Positions 1 through 9,421 of a stretch of 59,886 bases of DNA are shown here, piece by piece (the first letter of the stretch is position 1; every line of letters starts with the position of its first letter). The position numbers and the translations under genes were made by a program. The notes below the pieces were generated by a model that saw nothing but the letters and a program-made list of their open reading frames with translations, searched no databases and was not told where the DNA came from. The stretch is from Planctomycetota bacterium. GTDB taxonomy: Bacteria; Planctomycetota; UBA1135. The stretch is taken from positions 1 to 59,886 of the forward strand of contig JAJFFB010000002.1 of assembly GCA_021776925.1 (NCBI GenBank). Direction: 5' to 3'.

Positions 1-696
1 CGGTTGGTGGTCTCGATCGCCAAGCGGTATCGCAACCGGGGATTGAGCTTTCTCGATCTGATTCAGGAAGGGAACACCGGGCTGATGCGGGCAGTCGACA
101 AGTTCGAGCACGCCCGAGGATACAAGTTCTCCACCTACGCCACCTGGTGGATTCGCCAGGCGATCACCCGGGCGATCGCCGATCAGAGTCGCACGATTCG
201 CGTGCCGGTCCACATGATCGAGACCATGAGCCGCGTCCGTTCGGTCACTCGGGACCTGGTGCAGGAGAACGGATTCGAGCCCACCGTGGAAGAGACGGCC
301 CAGGCCGCCGGCTTGTCGATCGACGAGACGAGCTGCGTGCTGCAGATGAGCCGTCAGCCGCTTTCGCTGGACCAGCCGGTGGGCGACCACGACGACAGCT
401 ATTTTGGCGAGTTCCTGGAAGACTATCGCGAGGACGATCCGCTCTACGAGATGAACCAGGACTCGCTCAAGGGCCGGATCGCCGACGTGCTGGCCGCATT
501 GAACTACCGTGAGCGCGAGATCATCCGTCTCCGCTACGGCCTGGCCGACGGCTACACCTACACGCTGGAAGAGGTGGGGCGGATTTTCCGCGTCACCCGC
601 GAACGCGTGCGCCAGATCGAAGCCAAGGCCATCCGCAAGCTGCAGCACCCGATCCGGGCGCGCAAGCTGGCCGGCTTCCTCGAAGGCGTGTCCTGA
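1..696 (+). CDS. rpoD: RNA polymerase primary sigma factor (sigma-70), C-terminal part
   Basis: The reading frame is open from the first base, so the N-terminus lies outside the window. What remains covers sigma region 2 through region 4. The region 2.3-2.4 segment carries the [15 protein letters not shown] signature that melts and reads the -10 element. Region 3 follows, and the C-terminus has the region 4.2 helix-turn-helix ([20 protein letters not shown]) that contacts the -35 element. The strong match to primary-sigma motifs favours RpoD/SigA over an alternative sigma factor, although the missing N-terminus prevents certainty. It ends 117 nt before the next gene; no clear terminator was seen in that gap. 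Confidence 0.93.
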   Translation, partial: RLVVSIAKRYRNRGLSFLDLIQEGNTGLMRAVDKFEHARGYKFSTYATWWIRQAITRAIADQSRTIRVPVHMIETMSRVRSVTRDLVQENGFEPTVEETAQAAGLSIDETSCVLQMSRQPLSLDQPVGDHDDSYFGEFLEDYREDDPLYEMNQDSLKGRIADVLAALNYREREIIRLRYGLADGYTYTLEEVGRIFRVTRERVRQIEAKAIRKLQHPIRARKLAGFLEGVS

Positions 697-813
697 TTCG
701 GTCGGCTGTGGCGATGGCGTTCTTGCGCTTTCGCCGGCCGCCGCCAAGGCGTTTTTCCTTTTGGATGGCGCGCACCCATTCAACCCGCGGTTAATGCGGG
801 CGGCAGCGTTACA

Positions 814-1545
814 TTGTCCGGCGTGGAAGAGACCCTACGCCGGATGGTGCAGCTGCAGCAGCTAGACGAGAAGATCCGCGTCCAGCAACGCCGCCTCGCC
901 TCCATCCCGCCTGAACTCGGCGAGCGCGAAGCCGGTTATGCGGCGCGAGAAGCAGCCCTCGGACAGATCGAGGCCGATCGCAAGGGTTGCCTGGCGCGTT
1001 CCCAAGATCTTGAGAACGACGTGCTCCAGGCTGAGGAGCGCATCGGTCGGCTGGAACAGCAGACCCTGGAAGCACGCGACGCCACCTCGGTAACCGTGGC
1101 CACCCACGAGGCGGAACAGTTGCGCGCCAAGACCGCCGGTCTTCAGGACGAAGCGCTGTCGCTGCTCGAAGAGGCCGAGACGCTGGAACAGCAACGCGAT
1201 AGCGAGCGCACCAGGCTCAAGGAGGAAGCTGAGGAACTGGCCAGCTTCCGTTCCAACGCCCAGCGCGATGAAGCCGATCTGGGCGCCGGCATCGCCGCGC
1301 TGCAGGCCGAACGCGAAGCCCTGTGCGCGCCGCTGACCAGCCAGCTGCTGCAGGACTACAAGCGCATCGCCGATGCGCGTAAAGGCCTGGTCGTTGTGCA
1401 GCTCAAAGGGCGCTCGTGCGGAGGTTGCGGGATGAGCCTGAAGCCCAATGACCTGATCCGCATCGAAAAGGCCGCCGTGGTGGTGACTTGCTCATCTTGC
1501 GGCCGCATCCTGGTAACTCCCGCGACCTGGGCCAGCGGCGACTGA
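814..1545 (+). CDS. Coiled-coil zinc-ribbon protein (DUF164/CT398-like)
   Basis: A 243-residue protein that is mostly a Glu/Gln/Arg-rich coiled coil (about residues 5-185), followed by a C-terminal zinc ribbon with two CxxC pairs (CGGC and CSSC). This is the architecture of the bacterial C4-type zinc-ribbon family (zf-RING_7), whose members such as chlamydial CT398 have been linked to sigma-54 or secretion factors; the general role is unresolved. TTG at 814 is the chosen start; GTG at 823 and ATG at 844 are in-frame alternatives. It sits alone between the sigma factor and the protease gene. Confidence 0.8.
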   Translation: MSGVEETLRRMVQLQQLDEKIRVQQRRLASIPPELGEREAGYAAREAALGQIEADRKGCLARSQDLENDVLQAEERIGRLEQQTLEARDATSVTVATHEAEQLRAKTAGLQDEALSLLEEAETLEQQRDSERTRLKEEAEELASFRSNAQRDEADLGAGIAALQAEREALCAPLTSQLLQDYKRIADARKGLVVVQLKGRSCGGCGMSLKPNDLIRIEKAAVVVTCSSCGRILVTPATWASGD

Positions 1546-1579
1546 GGGATCGGCACACCTGGGGGGTAGACTGGGCACC

Positions 1580-4500
1580 ATGTCCATCTTGACGCTCCTC
1601 CTTGTGGTCATCGCCCCGCAGGACCCGCTGGCGGGCCAGCTGCCGAAACAGGATCTTGGCGTCCAGGAGTTCCTGGCGCAGAATCCGGATTATGACGGCC
1701 GCGGCATCCGCGTCGCGGTGCTGGATACCGGCATCGATCCCGGGCACCCCTTTCTGCAGCGCACTCCGGCCGGCGGGCGCAAAATCGTCGACTGGTACGA
1801 CGCCACCAGCGACGGCCGCGTCGCGGTGCAGCACTGGAGCCCGGCGCACCAGGGCAAGTTGACCGGGCTGTCTGGGCGTCGCCTTGACCTGGGCCGCTAC
1901 GCTGCCGCCGGTCGCCAATACGGTCTGATGCGCCTCGACCTGGACTGGCTGCCGGATGATCTCGAAGGCCGCATCCAGGGGCAGCGGCGCCAGGCGTGGC
2001 AGCGCGGCGCGCGCTTTTATCAGGAGGAGCAGCAGCGGCACCGCGCCGCCGGCCTCGAGGTCGATCCCAACTCGGTCGAACAGGCGTTGGATGAGCAGCG
2101 CTGGAGCGCCTTCGCCGACGAAGGCCCGGTTTGGGACGCGGTGGTGTTCGAACTCGACGGCCACCGCGTGGTGGTGGTCGACAACGACGAAGACGGCGAT
2201 CTCGGCGAGGAACCCGCGCTGGCCGCCTTTCGTTCGTCGGGAGACTGGGCGACGCTCGGCGACGAGGCACTACTCAACTACGCGGTGTCGATGCCTTCGC
2301 CCAACGAGGTGCATTTTTACTTCGACGCCCACGGACACGGCACCCACGTGGCCGGCATCATCGGCGCCTGGGAAGGCGCCGGCCGGCGCATGAACGGCGT
2401 CGCTCCGGCGGTCGAGTTCGTGTCGATCAAGATCGGCGACGGCAAGTTCGGCGGTTCCACCAGCGGCTTTGCCATCACCAAGGCTTTGGACTACGCGGTC
2501 GAGGCCGGCTGCCAGGTCGCCAACATCAGTTTCGGCGGTCCGTCGTTCTTCGCCGACGGCAAGGAACCCGATGGCTGGGTGGTCGAGGAAGCCACCCGCC
2601 GCGGCCTCTTTGTCGTCACTTCGGCCGGCAACGAGGGTCCCGCGCTGACCACCGTCGGCGCGCCGGCAACCACCCCCGCGGCGTTCTCGATCGCCGCTGC
2701 AGTGTGGCCGGATACCCAGCGCGTCAATTACGGATCGTTGGATCCGAGCGCGGCGGTGCTGTTCGACTTCTCCAGCCGCGGCCCGCTTCCCAACGGCGCG
2801 CTCGGGATCGATTTCGCCGCGCCCGGCGCGGCGTTGAGCACGCTGCCTTCGTGGGGCATCGCCAAGGGCGAGAACTGGAACGGAACTTCGATGGCGGCAC
2901 CGCAGATGTCCGGCTGCATCGCTCTGTTGCTGTGCGCGGCGCGCGCCGAGCAGCTCGCCCACGGTCCGGCACGGGTCGAACGGGCCCTGCGCCTGAGCGC
3001 GCGTCCGCTGCCGCAACACGCTTGGGTGGAACAGGGGCACGGCTACGTACAGCTTCCCGACGCCCTCAGCTCTTTGCGCATGCTCGACAAGTACGGCGCC
3101 GCGGAGCAGGGCTTCGAGGTCGTCGCTTCCAACCCCTTCGGCGACGGTCCCGGGATCTACCATCGCGGGTTGGCCTCGCGGCGGCCCTTCGAGGTCAGCG
3201 TCAGCGTCGCGCCGTCCTTCGCCGAGGACACCGCCAACGCGGTCAAGGCCGATTTCCTGCGCACCTTCCGCGCCGAAGCCGAGCAGAACTGGGTCTCGGT
3301 GCCGCCGGCTTTCTACAGCAATGGTCGTGGCGGCCGCCTGACTGTGCGCGTCGATCCGAGCGAATTGGCACCCGGTCTGCACAGCACCCGGGTGCTGCTG
3401 TGGGATGCCGACAAGCCGCGCGAACTCGGCCCTGATCTGATCGTGCCGGTCACCGTGGTGCAGCCTGCCATCACCAGTGCCGCCGAAGATCATGCCTTCC
3501 GCAGTGTTATGGAGCTGCGGCCCGGACAGCTGGATCGCAGCTTCGTGCAGGTTCCCGCCGGAGCCACCCGCGCGCGCGTGCAGGTCACCCAGCGCGGCGG
3601 CGGTCGCAACGAGATCCGTGCCGGTGCCGGTTCGGTCAGCGGCTTCCTCTACTCCGGCGACCGCCAGGCGCGCGGCCGTTACTACCTGCAAAGCGATGAG
3701 ACCTACGAGACCGTGGTTCCGGTCGAGGCCGGCACCGTGTTCGAGTACGCGATGGCTTCGCGCTGGTCGACCAATACCGCTGCGACCTTTGAGCTGAAAG
3801 TGCAGTTCCTCGGCCTGGTTCCGCAGCTGAGCGAGGTGGTGGTTCCGGCCGGCCAGGACCTCGGCTACCTGGCGGTCAAGGATCTGTTGCATGGCGGTAC
3901 CTACTCGGTGTCAGCCAAGGTCGAAGGCATCGCGGTGCCGGTGCTGGAAGAAATGGTGATCGAACCCGATCGCATCCGCCCACTGGTGATGGGGAACCGC
4001 GGCATGTTCCGCGGCCTGCTGCGCTGGCAGCTCGAAGTGCCCGATGGCGGCAGCAGCCTGGTGCTGCGCATGCCGCATTCGATCCAGACCACCGAACTGC
4101 GCGAAGATCTGATGGTGACGGTCACCGACGCCAACGGCCAGGTCCATGGGCGCCACATCGCCTACGAGATCGACACCGACCTGGGGCAGTTCAAGGCCGG
4201 CAGCTATCACTTCGAAATGGAGTTCCCGTCGATCGGCAAAGAAGCCCTGGAAACCCGCTACGCCGGCGTCGAGATCCGCATCGCCAGCGGCGGTGGTGCG
4301 GTGCGCGTTGCCAACAGCCTGGAGCAGGCTCTGAGCGGCGGCAGCGGCGCACGGCTGAACCTTGCCTACGGCGGCGCGCGAAGCGCGGTGCTGGCGATGC
4401 CGGAACTCGAGCCCCTCGCCGACGGCCGCTATTACTACGGAGCGGTCACCTTCAAGCGTGGTGACGATGCGGTGCTGGCGGTGCCCCTGCAGGTCGGGCG

Positions 4501-4927
4501 CCCGCAGGCAAGCGCATTGCCGGAGTCCACCGAGGCGGTGGTGCCCGACGCATCGCTGACCGTCAGTCTGGAAACCGAGAACACTTCGGTCGACGCTGCC
4601 GGGGCAGCAGCCGAGGACGGCGCCGCGGATGACCTCGCCGCGGCTGGCGAAGGTGACGAGGACACCACCCTCGCGGCTTTACACAAGGCCTACCTGGAGG
4701 CGCTCGCCTCGGAGCACGACGCGGGGCGCGCGCGGCGCATCTTCGACGCCGCGCTGGCGTGGAAGGAAGGCGCTCCGCTTCAATACGGAGCCGAACTCGC
4801 GCTCTACCAATCGGTGGCCGACGCCGGCCTGGTTGAGCGCGCGCGCGAAATGGGGCGTGGCTTCCTACGCCGTTTCCCGCGCGAGGCCGAGACCTTCGTG
4901 CTCGCCGCTTCCACCTGGGGCTCCTGA
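1580..4927 (+). CDS. Secreted giant subtilase, tripeptidyl-peptidase II-like (S8)
   Basis: An 1115-residue subtilisin-clan serine peptidase. The triad is visible as Asp49 (VLDTG), His253 (HGTHVAG) and Ser437 (GTSMAAP), with the oxyanion Asn351 in SAGNEG. The spacing of about 200 residues between Asp and His is the hallmark insertion of tripeptidyl-peptidase II (human enzyme: Asp44, His264, Ser449), and the long beta-rich region after the catalytic domain also fits that family. A short hydrophobic N-terminus (residues 2-12) suggests export, unlike cytosolic eukaryotic TPP II. Residues about 965-1030 form an acidic Ala/Glu/Asp linker, followed by a helical C-terminal domain. The exact specificity (tripeptidyl or endo) cannot be told from sequence. 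Confidence 0.88.
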   Translation: MSILTLLLVVIAPQDPLAGQLPKQDLGVQEFLAQNPDYDGRGIRVAVLDTGIDPGHPFLQRTPAGGRKIVDWYDATSDGRVAVQHWSPAHQGKLTGLSGRRLDLGRYAAAGRQYGLMRLDLDWLPDDLEGRIQGQRRQAWQRGARFYQEEQQRHRAAGLEVDPNSVEQALDEQRWSAFADEGPVWDAVVFELDGHRVVVVDNDEDGDLGEEPALAAFRSSGDWATLGDEALLNYAVSMPSPNEVHFYFDAHGHGTHVAGIIGAWEGAGRRMNGVAPAVEFVSIKIGDGKFGGSTSGFAITKALDYAVEAGCQVANISFGGPSFFADGKEPDGWVVEEATRRGLFVVTSAGNEGPALTTVGAPATTPAAFSIAAAVWPDTQRVNYGSLDPSAAVLFDFSSRGPLPNGALGIDFAAPGAALSTLPSWGIAKGENWNGTSMAAPQMSGCIALLLCAARAEQLAHGPARVERALRLSARPLPQHAWVEQGHGYVQLPDALSSLRMLDKYGAAEQGFEVVASNPFGDGPGIYHRGLASRRPFEVSVSVAPSFAEDTANAVKADFLRTFRAEAEQNWVSVPPAFYSNGRGGRLTVRVDPSELAPGLHSTRVLLWDADKPRELGPDLIVPVTVVQPAITSAAEDHAFRSVMELRPGQLDRSFVQVPAGATRARVQVTQRGGGRNEIRAGAGSVSGFLYSGDRQARGRYYLQSDETYETVVPVEAGTVFEYAMASRWSTNTAATFELKVQFLGLVPQLSEVVVPAGQDLGYLAVKDLLHGGTYSVSAKVEGIAVPVLEEMVIEPDRIRPLVMGNRGMFRGLLRWQLEVPDGGSSLVLRMPHSIQTTELREDLMVTVTDANGQVHGRHIAYEIDTDLGQFKAGSYHFEMEFPSIGKEALETRYAGVEIRIASGGGAVRVANSLEQALSGGSGARLNLAYGGARSAVLAMPELEPLADGRYYYGAVTFKRGDDAVLAVPLQVGRPQASALPESTEAVVPDASLTVSLETENTSVDAAGAAAEDGAADDLAAAGEGDEDTTLAALHKAYLEALASEHDAGRARRIFDAALAWKEGAPLQYGAELALYQSVADAGLVERAREMGRGFLRRFPREAETFVLAASTWGS

Positions 4928-4959
4928 TGGCGCTTCCGCTCGCGCTCGACTGACGCCCC

Positions 4960-6084
4960 ATGCCACGGCTGGCTTTGTGCAGCAACGTCTTCCCCTGGGA
5001 AGACCTCGCCACCTTGCTCGCGGCTTTCGAACAGGGTCCGCTGCCGCAGCTGGCGCAGCGCCTTGGTGGACGCCCGCCGGGCTTCGGTGTTTATCTGCCC
5101 GCGCGCACTGCCTACGCGCTGCGTGACGACGCCGAACTGCGCGGCACCTGGCTGCAGCGCTGGCGTGCTGCAGGCTGGCCGATCTGGACCGCCAACGCAT
5201 TTCCCTACGGTGGCTTCCACGCCGCCCGGGTGAAGGAAAAGGCCTTCCTGCCCGACTGGTCGAGCAGCGAACGGCTCGCCTACACCTGCGCGGTGGCCGA
5301 TCTGATGGCCGAACTGATGCCGGCAGGCAGTCGCGGGTCGATCTCGACCTGCCCGCTCGGTTACGGCCCTGCGCCCCTCAGCGACCCGAGCTGTCGGCGC
5401 CACCTGGTTGCGGCAGAGGAGCATTTGCGCGGCCTCGCCGTGGCTAGCGAGGTGTACCTGACCCTGGCTCTGGAGGCCGAACCTGACGGTGCCCTGGAAC
5501 GGACCGCTGAGCTCGCCCGATGGCTGGCGGCACCAGGCGACCCCACCGAACACCTCGGCGTGTGCTGGGATCTGTGCCACTCCGCGGTGGTCGGTGAGAG
5601 CAGCGCGGAGGTGTTGCAGGCGCTGACCCAGACCGGAGTGAGGTGTGCCAAGGTGCAGATTTCCGCCGCCCTGCTGGTGCGACCCCAGGGCGGCCGGCTG
5701 CCGACGATCCTCGACGCGCTGGCGCAGGATCCGTGGTTCCACCAGGTACGCGGCCGCGACGCCGACGGTGAGGCTCTGGCATGGTCCGATCTGCCTCCGG
5801 CACTGGCCGACCCCGCCGCCGCGGCGGCCGCCGAACTGCGCATCCACTGCCACGTGCCGGTGCATCGTTCGGTCTTCGCCGAGGGGGTGGTGGGCACACC
5901 TTGGCGGGAAGCCCTGGCCGACGCGGTGGCGGCCGGCATCGAAGACTTCGAATTGGAAACCTATACCCTGCCGGTGCTGCCCGCCGCCTTGCTCGAACGC
6001 GAAGGGCTGGTGGGTACCCTTGCCGCTGAACTGCGCGCCTGTTCTACGGCCCTCGGTCTTGACAGCGCGGAACGCCTTTCCTAA
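4960..6084 (+). CDS. eboE: EboE-like TIM-barrel protein
   Basis: A 374-residue protein resembling EboE, a sugar-phosphate isomerase-type TIM barrel from the eboABCDEF clusters implicated in export or trafficking of metabolites such as scytonemin precursors. Supporting stretches are TANAFPYGGFH near residue 82, the following VKEKAFLPDW segment, and GSISTCPLGYGP near residue 127. None of the partner ebo genes (UbiA-like eboC, TatD-like eboB, dehydroquinate-synthase-like eboD) is adjacent; it stands between a protease gene and a tRNA. The reaction is unknown. The promoter of the following tRNA lies inside its last codons. Confidence 0.7.
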   Translation: MPRLALCSNVFPWEDLATLLAAFEQGPLPQLAQRLGGRPPGFGVYLPARTAYALRDDAELRGTWLQRWRAAGWPIWTANAFPYGGFHAARVKEKAFLPDWSSSERLAYTCAVADLMAELMPAGSRGSISTCPLGYGPAPLSDPSCRRHLVAAEEHLRGLAVASEVYLTLALEAEPDGALERTAELARWLAAPGDPTEHLGVCWDLCHSAVVGESSAEVLQALTQTGVRCAKVQISAALLVRPQGGRLPTILDALAQDPWFHQVRGRDADGEALAWSDLPPALADPAAAAAAELRIHCHVPVHRSVFAEGVVGTPWREALADAVAAGIEDFELETYTLPVLPAALLEREGLVGTLAAELRACSTALGLDSAERLS

Positions 6085-6087
6085 TCT
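6059..6087 (+). promoter_or_regulatory. Sigma-70 promoter for tRNA-Glu
   Basis: A perfect -35 TTGACA at 6059-6064 and a -10 TAATCT at 6082-6087 are separated by 17 nt. The predicted start of transcription, near 6094, lies about 30 nt before the tRNA. The element overlaps the end of the EboE-like gene, whose stop is at 6084. Confidence 0.7.
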
Positions 6088-6126
6088 TTCCGGCCCTTGA
6101 TCGCTCCCGCCGCGGTCGAGGACCCT

Positions 6127-6204
<78 letters not shown>

Positions 6205-6213
6205 TCAATCACG

Positions 6214-6241
6214 CCCGCCGGCTTCGTCCGGCGGGTTTTTT
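6214..6241 (+). terminator. Rho-independent terminator after tRNA-Glu
   Basis: An 8-bp perfect GC stem, CCCGCCGG (6214-6221) and CCGGCGGG (6228-6235), closes a 6-nt loop and is followed by six T. It ends the tRNA transcript. The T-run is on the plus side only, so it is not a good terminator for the convergent recombinase gene. Confidence 0.9.
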
Positions 6242-6272
6242 GTGCCGCCGTAGATCACAACGGGTCCGGTGA

Positions 6273-7190
6273 TCAAGCCAGCGGGTGGGCCTGGAGATAG
6301 AGCTGGCGCAGACGCTCCAGCGACACGTGGGTATAGATCTGGGTGCTGCCGAGACTGGCGTGGCCGAGCAGTTCCTGCACCGTGCGCAGGTCGGCGCCGC
6401 GGCGCAGCAGATGGGTGGCAAAGGAATGGCGGAAAGTGTGCGGACTGCAGGCGCGGTGAATGCCGGCACGCTGCAGGCAGCGCACCAGGATGCGGCGCAC
6501 GGAGCGATCGCTGAGGCGGGTGCCGAAACGGTTCAGAAAGAGCGGCTGGCGGTCGAGCTGACGCAGGTTTTTGGAGGCCAGATAATCCTTCAAGGCGGAC
6601 AGGGCCGGTCCGCCGAGCATGCCGTAGCGTTCTTTGCGCCCTTTGCCCTGCAGCAATACCAGGCCGCGGCGCAGGTCGAGATGAGGCTCGTCCAGTGCGA
6701 CCAGTTCCGAAACACGGCAGCCGGTCGAGTAGAGGCACTCGAGAATGGCGCGATCACGCAAGCCCTCGGGATCAGCGTTCTCCGGCGCCGACAAAAGCTT
6801 CTCGACTTCGGCCTCTTCCAGGTAGCGCGGCAGGCGGCGCGTCTGGCGTGGCCCGCGCAAGGTCGAGGCGGGGTTTTGATCGAGCAGGCCGCGCTGTTCC
6901 ATCCAGCGGAAGAAACTGCGCATGGTCGACAGGTGGCGCGCCAGGCTGGCCGGCCCGAGCCCGGTGTCGGCGAGGCGGCCGAGGTGTAACCGCAGGCGCA
7001 CGGTGCGCACCTGGCGTGGGGGGGGGACGCGGTCGTCCTCACGCAGGTTGTGCAGCAATTGGTCCAGATCGCGCGCGTAGGCGCGCAAGGTGTGTGGAGA
7101 GACCTGGCGGATCTCTTGCAGGTGCTGCAGGAAGTCCTGCACTGCGGTTTCGAGGGAAGCTGCCACCGAGGCCTCATAATAGAGGACCAT
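6273..7190 (-). CDS. xerC: Site-specific tyrosine recombinase XerC/XerD
   Basis: A 305-residue tyrosine recombinase with the usual N-terminal SAM-like core-binding domain (residues about 10-105) and a C-terminal catalytic domain. All catalytic residues are seen: Arg159, Lys183, His251, Arg254, His277 and the nucleophile Tyr286. Length and motifs match the chromosome-dimer resolvases XerC/XerD rather than phage integrases, and no att-like repeats or phage genes are nearby. XerC and XerD cannot be separated from one sequence. Its ATG overlaps the ATG of divergent pabB in a shared CATG; a start a few codons downstream is possible. A run of nine C encodes part of a Pro stretch near residue 57. 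Confidence 0.87.
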   Translation of the reverse strand: MVLYYEASVAASLETAVQDFLQHLQEIRQVSPHTLRAYARDLDQLLHNLREDDRVPPPRQVRTVRLRLHLGRLADTGLGPASLARHLSTMRSFFRWMEQRGLLDQNPASTLRGPRQTRRLPRYLEEAEVEKLLSAPENADPEGLRDRAILECLYSTGCRVSELVALDEPHLDLRRGLVLLQGKGRKERYGMLGGPALSALKDYLASKNLRQLDRQPLFLNRFGTRLSDRSVRRILVRCLQRAGIHRACSPHTFRHSFATHLLRRGADLRTVQELLGHASLGSTQIYTHVSLERLRQLYLQAHPLA

Positions 7191-8553
7191 GGACCGCTTT
7201 CACCTGCGCGTGCTGGAAGAGGCCGCCGCACCGGCCCCGCAGCAGCTGCTGGCGGCGTTGCCACGCGCTTGTCGGCCCGTGCTGTTGGACTCCTCCGATG
7301 GCAGTGGCGCCAGTGTGCTGGCGTGGGATCCGGACCGCGAGCTGAGCGGGCGCCTGCAACCCGGGGAAGGCGGCCTGGCGAGCGTCGATCCGGCCTTGCT
7401 GCTGCAACAGGCGATGGCCGGAGAAGAGTGGCGTAGCGACGAAGCCGGTGGCGCGCTGCCGGCGGGATGGATCGGCTACTGGTCCTTCGAGTGCGGTCAC
7501 GCCTGGGAAGTCTTCCCCTGGGGTGCGCCCGACCCCGCCGGTCTGCCCGACTACTGTTTCGGGCGCTATCGCAAGGCGGTGTTGTGGCGGCCGCAGCAGC
7601 CTGCGAAACTCCTGTGGGCGGAGCAAGAAGGCCAGGACGAGAGCGCCGTCGTCGAACGCCTGCGCGGCGAGTTCCAGCAACTGCTGCGCGCGGCGCTGTG
7701 CGCCCCCGGCGACCTGCCGTCCCCACCGCGGGCGCAGATCGCAGCGCAGCAATACCAGGAGCAGGTGCGGCGATTGCGCCGCCAGATCGGTCAGGGCGAG
7801 TTCTTCCAGGCCAACCTCTCGCACCGGCTCAGCGGTCCGGCGCCGGTCGACCCGCGCGCCTTCTACGCGTGCCTGCGACCGCAGCAGCCGACCGCGCTGA
7901 GCGCCTATTGGGAAGACGCCGAGGGCCGCGCGCTGTTGTCGTGGTCGCCTGAGCAATTCCTGCGCGTGGACGGCGCCCGCCTGCGCACGCGGCCGATCAA
8001 GGGCACGGCGCCGCGCAGCGGCGACGCCTGGCGCGACCGTGAGGCGGCGCGCGCGCTCAATGCCTCGGCCAAGGAAGTGGCCGAACTGACCATGATCGTG
8101 GACATGGCGCGCAACGACCTCGGCCGCGTGGCCACTCCCGGGTCGGTGCGCGTTCTTTCCGCCGGCGAAATCGAGAGCTTCCCGACCCTCTACCACCGCA
8201 CCGCCACCATCGAGGCGCAGTGGGATCCACGCCGCGGGGTGCGCGAGTTGATGCGCGCGACCTTTCCGCCGGCGTCGGTGACCGGAGCTCCCAAGGTGCG
8301 TGCGCTGCGCGCCATCGCCGCCCTGGAGCAAGAGGCGCGCGGTCCCTATTGCGGAGCATTTGGGTACTGGCTGCCGGGGGCGGACCAGGCCGAATTCTCG
8401 GTCATGATCCGCACCGCCACGGTTGCCGACGGCGAACTCGCCCTGCGCGTCGGCGCCGGAATCGTCTGGGACAGCGATCCCGCCGGCGAATGGGAGGAAA
8501 CACTGCACAAGGCGCGGTACCTTACCGGGCGCCATGAAACGGCACCGCTTTGA
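7189..8553 (+). CDS. pabB: Aminodeoxychorismate synthase component I
   Basis: A 454-residue chorismate-binding enzyme. The RPIKGTAPR motif carries Lys271, the residue that marks PabB-type aminodeoxychorismate synthases (anthranilate synthases have Ala there). The C-terminal ASVTGAPK and GPYCGAFGYW blocks complete the chorismate site. It makes 4-amino-4-deoxychorismate for folate, using ammonia normally supplied by a PabA glutaminase that is not in this window. A good ribosome-binding site (AGAGGA) precedes the ATG at 7189. The gene overlaps pabC by 20 nt, so the two folate steps are probably translationally coupled. Confidence 0.92.
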   Translation: MDRFHLRVLEEAAAPAPQQLLAALPRACRPVLLDSSDGSGASVLAWDPDRELSGRLQPGEGGLASVDPALLLQQAMAGEEWRSDEAGGALPAGWIGYWSFECGHAWEVFPWGAPDPAGLPDYCFGRYRKAVLWRPQQPAKLLWAEQEGQDESAVVERLRGEFQQLLRAALCAPGDLPSPPRAQIAAQQYQEQVRRLRRQIGQGEFFQANLSHRLSGPAPVDPRAFYACLRPQQPTALSAYWEDAEGRALLSWSPEQFLRVDGARLRTRPIKGTAPRSGDAWRDREAARALNASAKEVAELTMIVDMARNDLGRVATPGSVRVLSAGEIESFPTLYHRTATIEAQWDPRRGVRELMRATFPPASVTGAPKVRALRAIAALEQEARGPYCGAFGYWLPGADQAEFSVMIRTATVADGELALRVGAGIVWDSDPAGEWEETLHKARYLTGRHETAPL

Positions 8554-9421
8554 ATCCGCTGACATCCTGGTCGTCGATGGCCAGGTCCTGGACGGAAGCC
8601 GCCCTGCGCTGCTGGCCAATCTGCCCGGCATCCTGCGCGGCGAAGGAGTGTTCGAATCCTTCCTCGTCCGTGACGGTCAGCGCCCGCCCTTTCTCGACCT
8701 GCACAACACGCGCCTGCATCACAGCGCTGCGCTGCTGCGCATGGACCTGCAGGGGCGCGGCCTGAGTGAAGACTGGAGCCACCTCGCCGGCCTGCTCGGT
8801 GCAGGGAACTGGCGGGTGCGTTACACCGTCTTGCGCGGATTGCAGCGCAGCCTGATCCGCATGTGGACCGCCGGTGTTGCCGATCCGCCTCCGCACGAGG
8901 TCGACCTGGTGCTTTCCAACTGCCGCCTCGATCCGGCCCACCCCTTGGCCGGCGCCAAGACCACCTCGCGCGCCGCCTATCAGGTGGCGCACGCCGAGGC
9001 GGTCGAGGCCGGTGCATTTGACGCCATCCTGCCGACCATCGACGGCGATCTGGCCGAGTGCACCTCGAGCAACCTACTCCTGTGGAGCGACGGAGAACTG
9101 CGCACAGCGCCTTTGGAGCGCGGAATCCTGGGCGGGGTCACGCGCCAGATTTTGCTCCAGAGCTGCTTGGTAGGGGGGCTCAGGGTGCGCGAGTCAAAAA
9201 TCTGGCAAAAAGATTTGGCCCAAACGGCCGAGGTGCTGGTCACCAACGCTGTCATCGGCGTTATCCCTGTGTGTAGAATTCTAGGGGTGGATCAGGTCTT
9301 TCCCGGCGCGCGCGGCCCCGCAGCCGTACGCATCAGAGAGATCTACTCCGAAGTGGTCGCTGCGCGCGCGCGCGCGGCTTCCTCTTCTTCTTCCGATCCC
9401 GCAGCCGAGTCCAAACCATGA
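8534..9421 (+). CDS. pabC: Aminodeoxychorismate lyase, class IV aminotransferase fold
   Basis: A 295-residue fold-type IV PLP enzyme. The PLP lysine lies in the AKTTSRAAYQ segment, and the ECTSSNL and GILGGVTR blocks bind the cofactor phosphate. Next to pabB it most likely releases pyruvate from aminodeoxychorismate to give p-aminobenzoate; a D-amino-acid or branched-chain transaminase is the fallback reading. The frame is open further upstream inside pabB, but ATG 8534 gives the conserved N-terminus. The last 20 residues form an odd tail of Arg/Ala then Ser, encoded by an alternating GC stretch (about 9362-9376) and a pyrimidine run. Confidence 0.87.
   Translation: MKRHRFESADILVVDGQVLDGSRPALLANLPGILRGEGVFESFLVRDGQRPPFLDLHNTRLHHSAALLRMDLQGRGLSEDWSHLAGLLGAGNWRVRYTVLRGLQRSLIRMWTAGVADPPPHEVDLVLSNCRLDPAHPLAGAKTTSRAAYQVAHAEAVEAGAFDAILPTIDGDLAECTSSNLLLWSDGELRTAPLERGILGGVTRQILLQSCLVGGLRVRESKIWQKDLAQTAEVLVTNAVIGVIPVCRILGVDQVFPGARGPAAVRIREIYSEVVAARARAASSSSSDPAAESKP

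Noticed and set aside
697..813. Terminator after the sigma factor gene
   Set aside because: A T-run exists near 755 but the GC-rich sequence before it can fold several ways and no single clear stem precedes the run.
6273..7190. Integrase of a mobile island next to tRNA-Glu
   Set aside because: The recombinase has XerC/D length and motifs, no repeat of the tRNA 3' end is seen in the window, and the following genes are housekeeping.
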